Origin: Danio rerio
Lineage: Eukaryota; Chordata; Actinopteri; Cypriniformes; Danionidae
Direction of reading: 5' to 3'
Assembly (NCBI RefSeq): GCF_049306965.1
Contig: NC_133190.1
Coordinates: 44,137,501 to 44,201,500, forward strand
DNA: 64,000 bases
The notes under the pieces are model-generated. The model was not told the DNA's origin, did no database searches, and was given only the letters and a program-made list of their open reading frames with translations. Below, piece by piece: positions 12,343-24,720 of this stretch. A program made the translations under genes and the position numbers. Each line of letters opens with the position of its first letter. Within the stretch, counting starts at the first letter, position 1.

Positions 12343-13107
12343 GATAAAGACTAACTAACTACACAAGTCAAGTCAAAACAACCATATTTACAGAGGAGCA
12401 TTTAGTAAACATTGGATTGAATGTTAATTCCTGACTATTTAGTTTATTAAATTGGGTCTTAAATTATAGAGTAAATTTAGCTTCTAACAAATTCCAAGTA
12501 TGGGTTATCATACTTGGCCACGTTATGCCCTTTCTTTCCTTTCCTAATACGGTATATGCAGTAACCTGGGTTAAGCGCTTCCGGTGAGCTGTATACCATT
12601 GCAAAATTAGTGTGTTTAAGGTGTTTTCTTTAAAAATCTGCGATCTCCACTGGCTGAGTGATATCCGATATAAAGTGAGTCTCAGATTGTACAAGAAGCA
12701 CTGCAATAATTTATATGTTCAGCGCCATGTCTTTAAAATATGAACATTTATTTTACCCCAGTATATACAATGGAGCATCTGCGCTAGCCTGCCGATTCTG
12801 ACAGGCACAGGCGAGTAAAACGGCTTTTTGTCTCGTTTTACGCTTGAACAACTAAATAAATGCCAAAAGTCTATTTAACTGAATGTATTTTAATGACATT
12901 ACAACATTGATGCTGTAAAAGGAATCATATAAAATGGAAAAAAAACTCACAATAACAGGTCACCAGAAGTTTATCAGTATGAGAACAACACTAGCTCGGC
13001 ATATACCCTATTAAAAATAAAACAGACCCTCACCGCATACAAAACAAAAAAAGTGATGTGACGTCACACACAACAGTCTCATCACCGTGAGCACCTGCTT
13101 CGAATGT

Positions 13108-13232
13108 TATCACTCGATTGAACATTAAACGTATAGATAGATGATAGCAGTCTTCTGAGCCTACTAGTAGGTGCAGAAGGCCCCTACTGGCCCATATCTA
13201 TCAGCTGATAATGCCTATTCAATCGAGTGATA
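13108..13232. repeat. Short inverted repeat in the gene A 3' flank
   Basis: TATCACTCGATTGAA at 13108-13122 is inverted at 13218-13232. It probably marks one end or the centre of a small DNA element inserted in the 3' region of gene A. The 12.5-13.1 kb stretch next to it looks repeat-derived but I cannot set its limits. Confidence 0.45.
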
Positions 13233-13264
13233 ATTTGAATCGGCTGCTGTATGTCTGTGTCTTC

Positions 13265-13344
13265 AGTGTGTGTTGACTGTGTGTCTGCGACGCCTCTTCT
13301 TATTCACCATCAGCAGATCCTGAGCAAACTAAACACTGAGAATC
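13265..13344 (-). CDS. Gene A tail exon: end of stop codon and 3' UTR
   Basis: Acceptor TTTTATTGCAG lies just before 13344. The exon begins GATTCTCAGTGTTTAG. Joined to the terminal LRR exon (last base T) it completes TGA, so almost all of it is 3' UTR. The same exon is present at 26992 and 63483, each preceded in its intron by a CA-rich tract. The 3' limit is unknown; transposon-derived sequence follows. Confidence 0.7.
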
Positions 13345-16300
13345 CTGCAATAAAACACACACAGTCACATATGAGACATTACTGATGTCACATTACACCA
13401 ATATATAGAATATATCAGTATTTTAACAACACAGAGAGACTTTTTAAAGTAATTAATCAATAAGAGTAAATATGAACATGCCGAATAAAAATATACTCAC
13501 AGTAGTTTAATTCTTTTAGTTTATAATGTGTATCATCCTTCAGATCAGAGAGTAACTTCACATCTGATTCTCCTAGTTTATTTTTAGACAGGTTCAGTTC
13601 TCTCAGGTGTTCAGGGTTTGATCGCAGAGCTGAAGCCAAAGCAGCACAAGCTTCATCTGTGAGACCACAATTACTCAACCTGTGGAAAACATGGATGCCA
13701 TGTGAATTTTAGTTCAGGTGTTTGTAGTTTGTTACTTATATAGCAGGAGAGGATATATAAGGGGAGGCATTGTCACACACTCCTTTAGACAGCATGAGAT
13801 TAATGCATGTTGATGCTTAATGTGCTGTCTGAAACGGTCATTTGCTTCAGAATGGAACAGAGCAGTGGTGTAGTCCTAAAACAACAGTGGTGTACTATTA
13901 CCCAGCCAACCCAAATTGTAAAGAAAAGTAGGCAAAGCAACGACGAATGTCAATTTTTCTTTGATTCAGTAGCAATATATATTAGTTTAACGTCTGTTAC
14001 CTGTAACTATTGACTTCAGAAGGAAAAAAAATACTATGGAGGTCAATGGTTACAGGTTTCAGCTTTCTTCAAAATATATTTTGTGTTCAACAGAATAAAA
14101 AAGACAAACCGGTTTGCAAAAAGTAAAGGATGAGCTGAGTAAATGATGACAATTTTCTTTTTTTGGTTAAAATCTTTATTTAAAAAGGAAAAATATTGAA
14201 ATAAATTTGTTAATTTAAAGTGGGATGATAATAGTGTAATCCTATTCAATGATTTATGTTTGGCTGATAGTGACCCCAGCGGACACAAAGATTAGCTGAG
14301 TACATTAAGCGGTGGTAAACCCAACTGCTTAATTCTATAGGGACTTGTAAATTGAGCCTATTTCCAAAAAAATAAACATGTATTTATTTTATTACAGTAT
14401 AAAATCATGTTTAGAGACAGCTATATCAAGTCTTATAATGTTTTTACAGTATGTCGCCTTTTTAATAATTTTAATATAGAGAAAGGAATCAAGTTAGCAA
14501 CAATTTAGTTAACTTTTTAATGCATTTATTTGTGATTATTTTCCAAAGATTTAACAAAGCATTTTGTACATACAAGGTTGTATTTTATTTTCCTTTTTTG
14601 ACCCTTGCCGCCAAAATCAGTTAACAAACAAGTAAAATTATAATATAATTACAACAGAAATAGAAACAAATATAGCAAAATGAAAAAAGTTAACTCAAAA
14701 GGGTCTGTGCATAAATAGAAAGACAGCTCTTTACTGGCTTATTACTTTACATTCAATATGCTAATCTAAACATCTATCAGCTATTATGTTTGACTGTCAC
14801 ATTCGTGCATGCTTGTTTTAAACAATGCTTCAATTAAACAATGATTCAGTTTTAAACATGCTTCAATTTAAAATGGTAATATAGTGTCATTCCCAGTAGT
14901 GGTGGCCATGATTAGGACAAATATCAAATACTGTTTTATAGGGCTGATTTTAGGATTTTCATTTTAGGGAAACTCAGCTCCTTATGAGGTAAACAAAGTA
15001 AAATATGTATGAATATATATTAATATAAGACAATATAATATTCATACACATACAAGTGTATCTATAGCAAAGAACTGCAAATATGCAGATATTATAACAA
15101 TCTATCAATAAACACACACCTTGTCCTCTCGCTCTGCTGTGATTTGCTGATTAAATGAAAAACGAGTTGAAAATGGAGCAGCAGAAGTCTGCCGCCATTT
15201 TCATATCAAACTGAAAGAGGGCTGAGGTGGTTATTTCATAGGGTACAGTTTATGAGGTAATCGCAAAACTTTTAGGGAGGATGAATAGAAATAAAGGGGG
15301 TCTAAAGTGATGCCCATGCTGTTTACCTGAATGTTTCAGCGAGACATCATTCAGTTGACTTGTCAAATTTTCTCACAGTTACTGCGGTCATCAGGGGGCA
15401 GGGCATTGTGCAAGTTTAACAAAAATGAACTAATTGCAACAAATTAAAATGTAAGTTAAAAAAAACATTTGTTATACATTTAAAGAGGACGCAAATACAC
15501 GTAAATTAGGGAAGTCTAATCAGAAAAACAAGCAAGTTTACAGAGGGTATACGCAATTATTGATCCTCAAAAGTCAAAAAACCCAAACAGCTTCTGGAAA
15601 AAAGTAGACATACGAAGTATAAGTGCGTATAGCCCCGACTACACCACTGGAACAGACTTAAATTAAAGGTGGATGTAAACTTTCATTACTACTTTTATTA
15701 TAAAGGTTACTTTGTCATTTAAAAGAGGGATCTGAAAGCCCTGTCACCTTTACTACTCTAAAGCTGCAACAATACCAGGGTTGATCTTACCACAGTTTCT
15801 CCAGTTTACAACGAGGATCCTCCAGTACAGCAGAGAGAAGTTTTATGCCTGAATCTCTTAATTTATTTACAGAGAGATCCAGTTCTCTCAGGTGTTCAGG
15901 GTTTGATCTCAGAGCTGAAGCCAAAGCAACACAACCTTCATCTGTAAGACTACAATCATACAACCTGTAGAGAACAATGACACACTCTTCACTCTCTCAG
16001 AGAAGATCAGATAAAATCAGCAGTAAATCTATTTTCATGCAAATTGAGTTTTTCATTCATTCATTCAATAATTTTCCTTTGGCTTAGTCCCTTTATTAAT
16101 CATGGGTTGCCACAACGGAATGAACCACCAACTTATCAACCATGTTTTACACAGCGGATGCCCTTCCAACTGCAACCCAGTACTGAGAAACACCCATACA
16201 CACTTATTTACACACATACACTACAGCAAACTTAGTTCATTCAATTCACCAATAGCACATGTGTTTGGACTGTGGGGGAAACCAGAGAACCCAGAGGAAA

Positions 16301-19300
16301 CCCACACCAACACAGGGAGAACAAGCAAACTCCACTAAGAAATCTCAACAGAAAGACACTCAACACTTCACCTACAGTATACTTTACAATTAATTATATC
16401 TGTAAAAATGATCTCACCCCAGTTTATCCAGTTTACAGTGAGGATCCTCCAGTACAGCACAGAGCTGCATGACACCAGAATTTTTAAGTTTATTTTCAGA
16501 CAGATCCAGGACTCGCAGTTGTCCAGGGTTTGATCTCAGAGCTGAAGCCAAAGCAGCACAACCTTCATCTGTGAGACCACAATCACTCAACCTGTAGAGA
16601 ACATTGACACAATGTGAATTTTAGTTCCTCTTTCTGTTCTCTGGTTTCAAAGCGGCAGAGGAGATATAAAGACAAGCACTGCCACACACAACTTCTGACA
16701 GAGAGAAATGTATGGATGTTGATCAGTGGTGCTGTTTGAAAGTACGGTCACATCTAAACAGACACAAAGTTGACGGTCCTCCAGCTGAGGATGTCTGACA
16801 GGAAAGTCACAGGGAAGCTGAAAGAGAATATCTAATGTAATTCACTGTTCTCAAGGTCTGTCCAAATCTCATTGCATAGCCACTAGTTTGTCCCCGATGT
16901 TTTCCAATTTGCAGTCCACACAGTCTGATTGTTAATTACTGAGCTCTGCTCACCACCATTTTAATCCAGCTGGCCAGCTTGGTGGGGTTTTGAGTCGTAC
17001 TGACCACTTTTATCAATCATCAATACCCCAGGACTCTGCCTTAGCCCATCAGCAGACACTCTGTTATCAAAGTTAAAATCAGAGTGCTGGTGTCCATGTA
17101 AACATACTCACTGAAAGTGCCAGATGATGTCACAAGCTGTCAAAGACAGTCCATTCCTCACCTTTAAGTTGATTCCATCAGCCCTCACATTTCATAAGTT
17201 TGACGTTTTTTTCCCTTACACACAACTTTTATAAAGCATCTGCTGCATGTTGGTGTGTCAGAATCCTTGCTTGTAAAATATAGTCATACTATAGAATGCT
17301 TAGTTTAAGCAAATTAGATGAACGTGATCATGCGTGCTGATGAAGTGTGTCGCTCACCGCATGCGCTGTACTGCGTGCTTTGCATTCTATGAGCAACAAG
17401 AACAAACGCCTGACATCGTTGACATCCATATCCCTCAAAGCTGTTTAGAATTAAACATTTAGAGATGGTGTGACACAACACGTACTTACGTGTGCATTTG
17501 ATGCACCCCTTAATGCTTCTTAAGAGCGTCACACACCGGATGCGCCACTCACAGCCGCGGCATGGCGCGCACATGACAGTTGATAGTATCACACACCAGA
17601 CGTGCACATTCACATGTTATTTAAAATGAAACTATTTAGATGGCGCTCTGTGGAGTGGCAGAAATATGAATGGTGTCCTGAGTCATGGCTGGGTGCCGCG
17701 GAGAACAGATGACTTGCAAATTCTAAAATACATGGTGCTGTTTGGCACCGGAATTGGGCATCGAAATTCATATGCTGATTTGGTTAGGTGGATACCGGTT
17801 CCAAAGATACCGGTGCCATTGTTTCGGTACCCAAACCTAATCATGCATCCAGTGGCAAACATTCCTGCAGGACAGTTGGGTTCCCCCGAACCCAGACTTC
17901 TTGTTGAGAACATGGTGTCAATTGCATTCAGAGACCAGTTGATTAAATTTATAAATCCTTATTTGTTTTGTAAACAGGAAAAAAAAAACCCAGAGATAGA
18001 AAAAGACAAGACAAGAGAGGCCAGCCAGAAGAGATAAAGGGAGAGGGAGGAAAAAGTGCAACCACCTTCACCGAGAGCCAAAGAAGAATAGAATAGTACC
18101 AACTAGAATAGTGATAGAATAGTGCCAATCAATAAACAGATTTCTTCGTTACAGGCTTGAAAACAACTGTAAATTCTCTTGCAAAAAAAAAAAAAAAAGC
18201 AGGTCATGTTACATTTTGCTGTGAATTTATGTTGTTTGGTAAATCTTGCTGGACACAGATTTTAATCCTAAAATTTAATCTCAAAGGACGTGATGTACTT
18301 GACGACTTTTATAGTTGATCTTACCTTAGTTTCTGTTTATCGTCTTTTTTTAATTTTATTTTTATATTGTTTTGTCACTTGTCACTTTATGTACACTGGA
18401 AGCTTCTGTAGCCAAAACAAGTTCCTTGTGTGTGTGAAGCACAGTTGGCAATAAAACTGATTCTGATCTTACCACAGTATCTTCAGTTTACAGTGAGGAT
18501 CCTCCAGTACAGCAGAGAGAAGAGTCACTGAATCTCCTAGTTTATTCCCAGACAGATCCAGATCTCTCAGGTGTTCAGGGTTTGATCTCAGAGCTGAAGC
18601 CAAAACAGCACAACTTTTACCTGTGATGCCACATTTACTCAACCTATAGAACAATGAGAATGACATTATTTTATCGGAATTGCAACAGTTATTAAAGGAA
18701 AACATTATTGCTTTAATTCATCCTAAAAGTGTTCAGTAGAGTTGAAATCAGGTCTCTGTGCAGGCCAGTCAGTTTTCTCCACACCAAACTCCCTTTTAGT
18801 AAATATTTTTCGGCTGATCATGATATATTTATAGTGAGGAAATATCCCAAATAAAAACTGCAACCTATCATGGTACCTCATCTGAATTTACTGAGCTCCT
18901 GAGAGTGACCCTTTCTTTCAGTCAAGCATTCTGCTTGCCTAGATGCTTGATTTTATACACCTGTGAAGTGAATATCTGATTTTAATGGTTTAGAGAGGGT
19001 CTTTTGGCAATATTATGGTACATACAGATGCTGGTCGTATAATTAGAATATTTTAAGATCTTTAAAAAGTTGATTTCACTAATTCCTTTAAAGAAGAGAA
19101 ACTTGTATAATGTGTACATTCATTCCACACAGACTGATTTCAAGTGTTTATTTCTTTTAATTTTGATGATTCTCCAGCCTCCGGCACATAGACTGCAGCT
19201 CTGCACAAGAAGTTAAAGGAGAAGAAATGGTCATGCCCAACTGAGCCTGCTTTCTCTCAGGGTTTTCTCCTTCACTTTTGTCAATTGGTGAAGTTTGTTC

Positions 19301-22300
19301 CTTGCCCTTGGCTTGCTTGGTTTGGGACATAAGGAACTTTGCGGAGCTTTACTGATGTTATTAGCAGGGGTGCACACAGATTTTTGACTAACTGCATCTC
19401 TTTAATGTTTATCGTCTTTTTTTTTTATTTTATTTTAATTTTGTGTTGTCACTTGTCACTTTATGTACACTGGAAGCTTCTGTAGCCAAAACAAGTTCCT
19501 TGTGTGTGTAAAGCACAGTTGGCAATAAAACTGATTCTGATCTTACCACAGTGTCTCCAGTTTACAGCGAGGATCCTCCAGTACAGCAGAGAGAAGAGTC
19601 ACTGAATCTCTTAGATTATTCCAGGACAGATTCAGTTCTCTCAGGTGTTCAGGGTTTGATCTCAGAGCTGTAGCCAAAGCAGCACAACCTTCATCGGTGA
19701 GACCACAATCACTCAACCTGTAGAGAACAATGACACACTCTTCACTTCACACTCTTCAAATTACAACAGTTTAATAGAGAATCCATTATTTAAGAGAAGA
19801 GAAGGTTTGGGTCTGATTTAATTTAAGACATTAATCACTATATATAATATGTATAGGAGTTGATCTTACCACAGTTTCTCCAGTTTAGAGCAAGGATCCT
19901 CCAGTACAGCAGAGAGAAGAGTCACTGAATTTCCTAGTATATTCCTAGACAGATTTAATACTCTTAGGTCTGAAGGGTTTGATCTCAGAGCTGAAGTCAA
20001 ATTATCCCAATCCATTTCTGTAAGACCACAATTATACAACCTGTGTAGACATTAAATTATACTTAATAAAAATGATCAAATAACACTGAAAAAATACAAG
20101 CACCTTGCTGTGATAAACAACAACTTGTAATACCAATATACAGTACTATACATTTTCATGACATAAAAACCACACGTCATGTATTACTTAACGTAAAGAT
20201 TATTCAGGTTTCAGTTCAGTTTCCTTTATTTATGTCATTCAACTCATCACAATAGAATTGTAATGCAGAACGAAATTACGTTGCAACAGACCCAACAAGA
20301 ACATAAAAAAAACATCACTATAAAAACACTATAAAATCCTAACATGATAAATAAGCTTTTATAATTCCATAAAATATAAAAAATATAATTATATAAGATA
20401 TAGATAGTATATTAGTGGTCCAACTTGCACACAATATATAAAAACTGAATGAGATCATTATTCAATTATTAATTCAGCAAAATTGGCAAATAAGTGTACT
20501 AAAATAAACATTAAATATGTCAAACATGTTCAAAACTAATCGTAATGTTGGACTGTGAAATGGCAGACAGTTCATTTCTTTTAATGTAAGTTTGAGTCCA
20601 GCTCCCTGATCCCTTCATTGTCTGATAGGCACAATGTTTTAGTTGATATCAAATGTTGCACATATGAGCTGATTCTCAACATGTTTTGTTAATCTTAAAA
20701 TTCTTGTTTTTCAGTGAATTTTAAAAACCTAACCTGATTTATTTATTCATTTAAAGATTTATTTTGATAAGATTTTAATTTAGATTTTCTTAATTTTTTT
20801 TTAGTATTAAGTCAGTATTATTAGTGATACTTACAGAACTGATCTCGATTGCTTTATTACAGGAAGCAGCTTCTGAAAAACCTTCTGTTTTTTGTTTTCA
20901 TTGTTTCCTGCAACAAATTCATTAATATTAAACTCCTCCAGCTTCTTCTCTGATGTCAACAACACAAAAGCTACAGCTGACCACTGAGATGAGGAGAGTT
21001 TGGCTCTGTTTATTCTTCCAGATTTCAGATACTGCTGTATTTCCTTCACTAGTGAATGATCACCCAGTTCATTCAGACAGTGAAACAGATTGATGGATTT
21101 CTCTGGAGAGTCGATGGTCCAGATCTTCATCTTGATGTACTTGACTGTTTTATTAGTCTGCATTGACCTGCTTTTCAGTTTCATTAGTCTTTGTAGGAGA
21201 ATCTGATGAGACTCCACTGACAGACCCAAAAGAAACCGCAGGAAAAGATCCAGATGTCCATTTTTACTCTGTAGAGCCTCATTTACAGCTCGCTGATGCA
21301 GACTGAATAATGAAACACATTCTAAAGAATTGAGCTGAAACAAGTCTTTAACTTTAAACCACAAACTCTGTTTTTTGATTTGCTCAAACTCATCTCTGTT
21401 GTTGTTTATACAGGAGAGGTGCACATATAGAGCCGCTAGATGTTCCTGAATGCTCAGATGAACAAAGCTGAAGACTTTCCCCTGATACAAGCCAAACTCC
21501 TCTCTGAAGATCTGAGTGCACAATCCTGAGTAAACTGAAGCTTCTGCCACATCAATGCCACACTCTCTCAGGTCTTCCTCATAGAAGATTATATTGCCTT
21601 TCATGAGCTGCTGAAAAGCCACTTTCCCCAGTTTGAGGATCATGTCTTCATCTGTCAGCTTCTCCTCATAGTCCTTCTGATGTTTGATGTTGGTCTGCAG
21701 GATCAGGAAGTGTGTGTACATCTGAGTGAGAGTCTTGGGAATCTCTGCAGTCTCTGCTTCACTCAACATCTTCTCCAGAACAGTGGCTGAGATCCAGCAG
21801 AACATTGGGATGTGGCACATGATGTAGAGGCTCCTGGAGGACTTCAGGTGTGAGATGATTGTATTGGCCAGACTCTGATCACTGATTCTCTTGCTGAAGT
21901 ATTCCTCCTTCTGAGGGTCATTGAAGCCTCGTACCTCTGTCACTCGATGGACACACTCAGAGGGGACGAGATCTGCTGCTGCTGGTCTGGAGGTGATCCA
22001 GATGAGAGCAGAGGGAAGCAGATTCCCCACAATCAGGTTGGTCAGCAGCACGTCCACTGAGGCGGATTCACTGATGTCACACAACCTCACAGCGCTCTCA
22101 AAATCCAGAGACAGACGACACTCGTCCAGACCATCAAAGATGAACAGCACTTTATATTTGTCACTGGATATTTCCATTTCTTTAGTTTGAGGGAAAAAGA
22201 GCTGAAGAAGATCTGACAGACTGAGTGTTTTGTCCTTCATCAGATTGATCTCTCTGAAAGGAAGTGGAAATATGAGCTGGACGTCCTGATTCTCCTTCTC

Positions 22301-23821
22301 TTCAGCCCAGTCCAGGATGAACTTCTGCACAGAGACTGTTTTTCCGATGCCAGCGACTCCCTTCGTCAGCACAGTTCTGATGGCTTTGTCTTGTCCAGGT
22401 AAAGGTGTAAAGATGTCTCTGCATTTGATCGCTGTGTCCTCTGTTGTTGATCTCCTGGATTGTGTCTCAATCTGTCTCACCTCATGCTCATGACTGATCT
22501 CTCCACTCTCACTCTCTGTGATGTAGAGCTCTGTGTAGATCTCATTCAGGAGTGTTGGGTTTCCCTGCGCCGCTGTTCCCTCATACAGACACTCAAACTT
22601 CTTCAGCAGATTTGATCTAAATGTGTTCAGCAGGTTTTGTCTGGAAAATACCAAATTATAACATGAGTTAATAAGCATAATGACTTTTTATTTCCTTAAT
22701 TAAATCATTTACAGAAATAGTTTACCTGATATTACACTGTGCTTCTACATTCTTAATATTTATTGGATGATTTATAAACATGTCACTCCTCATAGACACA
22801 CGGCTGAACTCTGCTTCTGTTCTCTTGTGATGAAATGAACTACATCAAATACAAATAAGCAAAGTACAGTTATTTTACCTTAAATTGCCATTTTCACAGA
22901 ATTTAAGCTTAATTATAGACAGAATTTACTGTTCTCACATTGTGCTGGGACTGGGAATGCAATTCTAGAAAAAATAAATCTTAAGATAACCACAAGTTTG
23001 TTCTTGAGAACCTCTGTATTTATTCATTAAAATAATCAAGTACCACAAATATCTACAACAAATTCATTACAGCTGCATTTTAATGGTTTAACTTTATTAT
23101 CCTGTTTAAAAAGTAGCAGACACATCCCGGTCGAGCTCTTGTATGTAAACACTAACCATCAAAAGATAATTTACTCACAGGAAAGAGGAAACTATTTAGA
23201 CAAGGATGACAAGGAAAGAAACAAAAACTTAACAAGACAAATCCTGGAAGTTTTTGTTGAAAAAATTTGAGCAATGAAGAAAAGACTCCTTGTATGAAGA
23301 TTTTAACTTTGTATACCAAACAGTAAACTGAGCATTTTACAAACAGTATCCTCATCTGAGCAACACTAGTTAAAATATTAGAGAACAATAAAAATATAGA
23401 GATACTATAATATACAACTAAAACACTGTAGCATTAAAGTTTCTACAGTATCTTCAGTAGAAATCTTATACCTGAGATCAGTCGGTGTATCTTCACTCCT
23501 AAAATTATATGGAAGATCCATAGACCAGTCACTCCTCATAGACACACAGCTGGGCTCTGGATCTGATCTCTTCTGATAAACTGAACTATAACTGAAAATA
23601 ACAGATAAAGTTATCTTAATCACTTTAATATTTAAATAAAGTTAATAAAGTTTTTAAAATAGCACTTTTTATCAAAGAGTAAACTATACAGAATCTGGCC
23701 TACATTTTTTACATTAACTTCACAGCAGTTTGCTTTCCTCTCCATTACTTGTGTAATTAAACTCAAAGTACCTGCATCCTGGAGAAACATTTTCATCTCT
23801 GGATATTTGTGTGTCGTCCAT
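13343..23821 (-). CDS. Gene A: FISNA-NACHT-LRR NLR (NLRC3-like), complete gene model
   Basis: Predicted cytosolic pattern-recognition receptor of the fish-specific NLR-C group. Coding exons (minus strand): 23772-23821, 23472-23585, 22726-22839, 20835-22640, 19870-20040, 19547-19717, 18473-18643, 16418-16591, 15791-15964, 13501-13679 and the first two bases of the tail exon (13343-13344). Every junction has AG/GT signals and phases agree, giving 1041 residues. Domain order: two ~38-residue N-terminal repeats (about 17-93), FISNA (about 94-165), NACHT (Walker A GVAGIGKT at about 187; Walker [11 protein letters not shown] at about 258), winged-helix/HD2-like region, then six LRR modules. The stop TGA is split: T at the end of the last LRR exon, GA from the tail exon. 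I see no B30.2 domain. Upstream are a UTR exon and a CRE/ISRE promoter. Confidence 0.85.
13501..13679 (-). CDS. Gene A terminal LRR exon
   Basis: A 179-bp variant of the LRR exon: [19 protein letters not shown], then a C-terminal half [18 protein letters not shown] that differs from the internal type ([15 protein letters not shown]). Donor ACT|GTGAGT. It ends with one base of a codon instead of two, unlike the internal exons, which fixes it as the last one. Exons of the same type occur at 36410-36588 and 63707-63885. Confidence 0.85.
13863..15649. mobile_element. hAT-type element, 1.8 kb, with 8-bp target duplication
   Basis: Starts CAGTGGTGTAGTCCT and ends with the inverted GACTACACCACTG. 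Flanks are GAACAGAG (13855-13862) and GAACAGAC (15650-15657), a 7/8 match as expected for an aged hAT duplication. There is no transposase frame. The interior at about 14.03-14.17 kb resembles a widespread MITE family, so it may itself contain an insertion. It lies in the last but one intron of gene A. Confidence 0.75.
15791..15964 (-). CDS. Gene A LRR exon 5
   Basis: A 174-bp exon, CAG| acceptor and TGTG|GTAAGA donor. It encodes one LRR module beginning [11 protein letters not shown] and ending [10 protein letters not shown]. It is one codon longer than the 171-bp type (DSGIKLL instead of DSVTLL). Phase is symmetric. Confidence 0.88.
16051..16336 (-). mobile_element. DANA-type SINE, 5'-truncated
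   Basis: Reverse-oriented copy beginning at its ATTCATTC tail and ending in the middle part of the SINE; the tRNA-like head is lost. It lies between LRR exons 4 and 5. Confidence 0.9.
16418..16591 (-). CDS. Gene A LRR exon 4
   Basis: A 174-bp exon with donor CTGGG|GTGAGA. It encodes [19 protein letters not shown], then a diverged middle ([19 protein letters not shown]) and [10 protein letters not shown]. It is the most divergent internal LRR of gene A on the predicted solvent-exposed part. Confidence 0.88.
16620..18330. other. Intron between LRR exons 3 and 4, with old repeat pieces
   Basis: No exon seen. 17.31-17.61 kb is GC/CpG-richer and resembles the palindromic block at 39.75-40.0 kb. 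17.74-17.85 kb resembles a transposon end (GGTACCCAAACC type). A poly-A run is near 18183. Confidence 0.45.
18335..18470 (+). mobile_element. Retroposon 3' tail, copy next to LRR exon 3
   Basis: Contains TGTACACTGGAAGCTTCTGT, then GGCAATAAAACTGATTCTGA, a 3'-end type typical of fish non-LTR retroposons. It is nearly identical to 19410-19545. Each copy directly abuts the donor of an LRR exon, so it was carried along when the exon was duplicated. Confidence 0.6.
18473..18643 (-). CDS. Gene A LRR exon 3
   Basis: A 171-bp exon, open, symmetric phase: [19 protein letters not shown] ... [30 protein letters not shown]. The acceptor context TCTATAG is weaker than the usual CTACAG-type acceptors. Confidence 0.86.
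19410..19545 (+). mobile_element. Retroposon 3' tail, copy next to LRR exon 2
   Basis: Paralogous to 18335-18470: same ~130-bp retroposon end, ending at the donor of LRR exon 2. Supports tandem duplication of intron plus exon. Confidence 0.6.
19547..19717 (-). CDS. Gene A LRR exon 2
   Basis: A 171-bp exon, CAG acceptor, TGTG|GTAAGA donor. It encodes [19 protein letters not shown] ... [30 protein letters not shown]. Symmetric phase. Confidence 0.88.
19870..20040 (-). CDS. Gene A LRR exon 1
   Basis: A 171-bp exon following the NACHT exon: [19 protein letters not shown] ... [29 protein letters not shown]. It departs from the otherwise conserved [12 protein letters not shown] motif, as the first LRR often does. 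The splice join makes CT|G (Leu). Confidence 0.85.
20045..20830. other. Intron, AT-rich, no exon seen
   Basis: Intron between LRR exon 1 and the NACHT exon. AT-rich, no recognised repeat family. Confidence 0.5.
20835..22640 (-). CDS. Gene A FISNA-NACHT exon
   Basis: A single 1806-bp exon with acceptor TTTTCCAG and donor TCT|GTAAGT. FISNA begins [25 protein letters not shown] has Walker A GVAGIGKT, sensor-like [11 protein letters not shown] and Walker [11 protein letters not shown]. The C-terminal half ([31 protein letters not shown]) is typical of the NLR winged-helix/HD2 region. It forms the nucleotide-dependent oligomerisation core. The preceding exon supplies AG, making AG|A (Arg). No stops or shifts. 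It is nearly identical to 46146-47942 over long stretches. Confidence 0.95.
22726..22839 (-). CDS. Gene A N-terminal repeat exon 2 (divergent)
   Basis: A 114-bp exon with intact splice sites (GATGTAG| and CAG|GTAAAC) and an open frame, but clearly drifted from the consensus: the PEPSCVSM core is now AEFSRVSM, losing the conserved Cys, and the last Leu of DLR is Ile. It may still be spliced in, since its phase is symmetric. Confidence 0.7.
23472..23585 (-). CDS. Gene A N-terminal repeat exon 1
   Basis: A 114-bp exon: [19 protein letters not shown], then a proline/charged part, ending DLR across the junction. Acceptor TTATAG, donor CAG|GTATAA. Symmetric phase. Confidence 0.85.
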
Positions 23822-23847
23822 TATGAAACAGAACCTGATCTGCGCCA
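23772..23847 (-). CDS. Gene A start-codon exon
   Basis: A pyrimidine-rich acceptor ends in CAATCAG at 23848. ATG is at 23821, and the peptide [16 protein letters not shown] runs to CAG|GTACTT. The same exon with one or few changes is at 51879-51954 (gene B) and 29400-29481 (orphan), which supports the start. An upstream noncoding exon is expected because an acceptor precedes the ATG. Confidence 0.85.
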
Positions 23848-24720
23848 CTGATTGGACAGAAAGAACAAAGAAACAATAATTCAGCTGTTCGAGTACCGAG
23901 AGTCAATAATGAACAGAAAATAAACCAGGTTAAATTACTTTTAAATGAACAATTTTACAAACACATCATCGAGGAATCACGCCTAAACATAATCCACAGG
24001 ACTAACACACGGCCTCAGAGCAAACTGCATTTCCTGCAGACGAACAAGCTCCACTCTTGATGAGAGCAGGCTAACTCAACAAGTGTTCAGGTTTAAAAAG
24101 GTTTATGTTAAACACTTTTATAAACATATCAAACACATTTAAATCATATTTACATTTTAGGCCAGCAGTCTGGTGAAAGAGGTGGTTATTTTTTCCTAAT
24201 AAGTGGACCTTTTTGCAGCTATTCACCTCATTTTCTATTTAATTAAGGGGTTTAAATCCTGAATTTTAGTGACATTTTAAGCACTATCTTTAGCTGGATT
24301 AGCTTGTTTGATGGTCATCATAACCACACTTTTTGATGTGTCAAAAACATTTCCAAGAAATATGAGTACAATACTTTTTTAAATACAAAAGTATTGAATC
24401 ATATATTATTAGAAAAAATAGGAATCTGTTAAAGTTTAAAATTGAACTAGCCTATTGTCCTTATTAGGCAAATAACAAAATGGCCAGCACACATACAAGA
24501 TTCCGCTTGGTCTTAAAGCATTATTCAATGGGGTTATTTTTTTTTTTTTTACAATTTATTATGGCAAAGCCGTAAAAATAGTACAAATGAGCTTATGTAT
24601 GAAACAAATTCTGGACTTTTGTCAGTGAGATGTTGGTCTTTCGAACCACTCGAACCCCTCCTGGCTACGGGTTAGCATTCTTTAAAAAAACATGAAGTCG
24701 CAATTTCCTGTTTCACTCAC

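Noticed and set aside
13343-13500. B30.2 (PRY-SPRY) exon after the terminal LRR of gene A
   Set aside because: Some fish NLR-C genes end in B30.2, but no such sequence occurs downstream of any of the three terminal LRR exons here; a short tail exon does.
21921-22190. Plus-strand frames over the NACHT exons (also 47223-47492)
   Set aside because: Antisense shadows present in both copies because the exons are nearly identical; no splice or start context.
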